A DNA stretch of 5,844 nt from Cellulomonas sp. (GTDB lineage: Bacteria > Actinomycetota > Actinomycetes > Actinomycetales > Cellulomonadaceae): positions 1 through 5,844 of the forward strand of contig JAPSIJ010000163.1 in the NCBI GenBank assembly GCA_031178805.1, written 5' to 3'. The position numbers were made by a program, and so were the translations under genes. This document shows positions 5,675 through 5,844 of the stretch, piece by piece. Under the pieces are notes generated by a model, which searched no databases, was not told where the DNA came from, and saw only the letters and a list, made by a program, of their open reading frames with translations. Position 1 is the first letter of the stretch. Every line of letters begins with the position of its first letter.

Positions 5675-5844
5675 GTGAAGGTTCCCGCGCGCCGCCCCGC
5701 CACCGGGCAGCCGGCCGCGTCCGCCGAGGCGGTCGCGGCCGCCCCGACGACACCCCCGACCCCCGCCACCGGCACGGAGGGCCCCCGCCCGGCCCGTGCC
5801 GGGAGCACCCCGCACGACGGCGAGACCCCTGTGCCCGACGACGC
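5675..5844 (+). CDS. N-terminal fragment of an unrecognised gene, Ala/Pro/Thr-rich (3' end outside window)
   Basis: From GTG at 5675 the frame stays open to the end of the window, giving 56 complete codons; 52 of them end in G or C. Other frames are also GC-rich, so this supports coding only mildly. The start rests mainly on the TAGCGT -10 box 7 bases upstream. The visible sequence (MKVPARRPATGQPAASAEAV onward) is rich in Ala, Pro, Thr and Gly, with few hydrophobic runs. It looks like a disordered leader rather than a signal peptide or folded domain. Such leaders precede many actinobacterial membrane proteins, kinases and regulators, so no function is proposed. A second in-frame GTG at 5831 could be the real start, though it lacks a convincing ribosome site. 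Confidence 0.5.
   Translation, partial: MKVPARRPATGQPAASAEAVAAAPTTPPTPATGTEGPRPARAGSTPHDGETPVPDD

Overview
The window looks like chromosomal DNA of a very high-GC actinobacterium. Codon third positions are almost always G or C, promoters are of the TAnnnT type, two genes appear to be leaderless with GTG starts, and the protein families are typical of soil actinomycetes. Pseudonocardiaceae is a reasonable guess, but the sequence does not prove it. All supported genes lie on the + strand.

Layout. (1) Positions 1-1288 hold a two-gene unit: the C-terminal 238 residues of a zinc-type medium-chain alcohol/formaldehyde dehydrogenase (1-717), then, 13 bases later, a small conserved protein with one C-terminal membrane segment (731-1288). 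(2) Positions 1289-1437 hold a long, nearly perfect stem-loop (1335-1400) and the -10 box of the next gene. (3) Positions 1438-2400 encode a pirin-family bicupin protein, apparently translated from a leaderless mRNA. (4) Positions 2401-2571 carry several copies of a CTGAGTA-like repeat ahead of the next gene. (5) Positions 2572-5082 encode an 836-residue LuxR-type regulator of the large ATP-binding class, with an N-terminal P-loop ATPase and a C-terminal GerE/LuxR helix-turn-helix. (6) Positions 5083-5674 are about 590 bases without a convincing gene but with dense signals: a TCAGTACTGA palindrome, three stem-loops in a row, a sigma70-like promoter with 17-base spacing, and a 15-bp inverted repeat starting at the predicted transcription start. 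(7) At 5675 a further leaderless-type GTG gene begins and runs off the window; its N-terminus is Ala/Pro/Thr-rich and unrecognised.

How the genes may work together. The dehydrogenase and its membrane-anchored neighbour probably form one operon for aldehyde or alcohol oxidation. Pirin and the LuxR regulator appear to be separate units with their own control regions. The CTGAGTA-like elements on both sides of the regulator gene resemble half-sites of NarL/LuxR-type proteins, so autoregulation is a reasonable hypothesis.

I see no mobile element, CRISPR array, tRNA or rRNA. The genes are mostly ordinary. The non-coding structure (the repeat cluster, the 66-base stem-loop, and the promoter-hairpin unit near 5.45 kb) is the part most worth checking.
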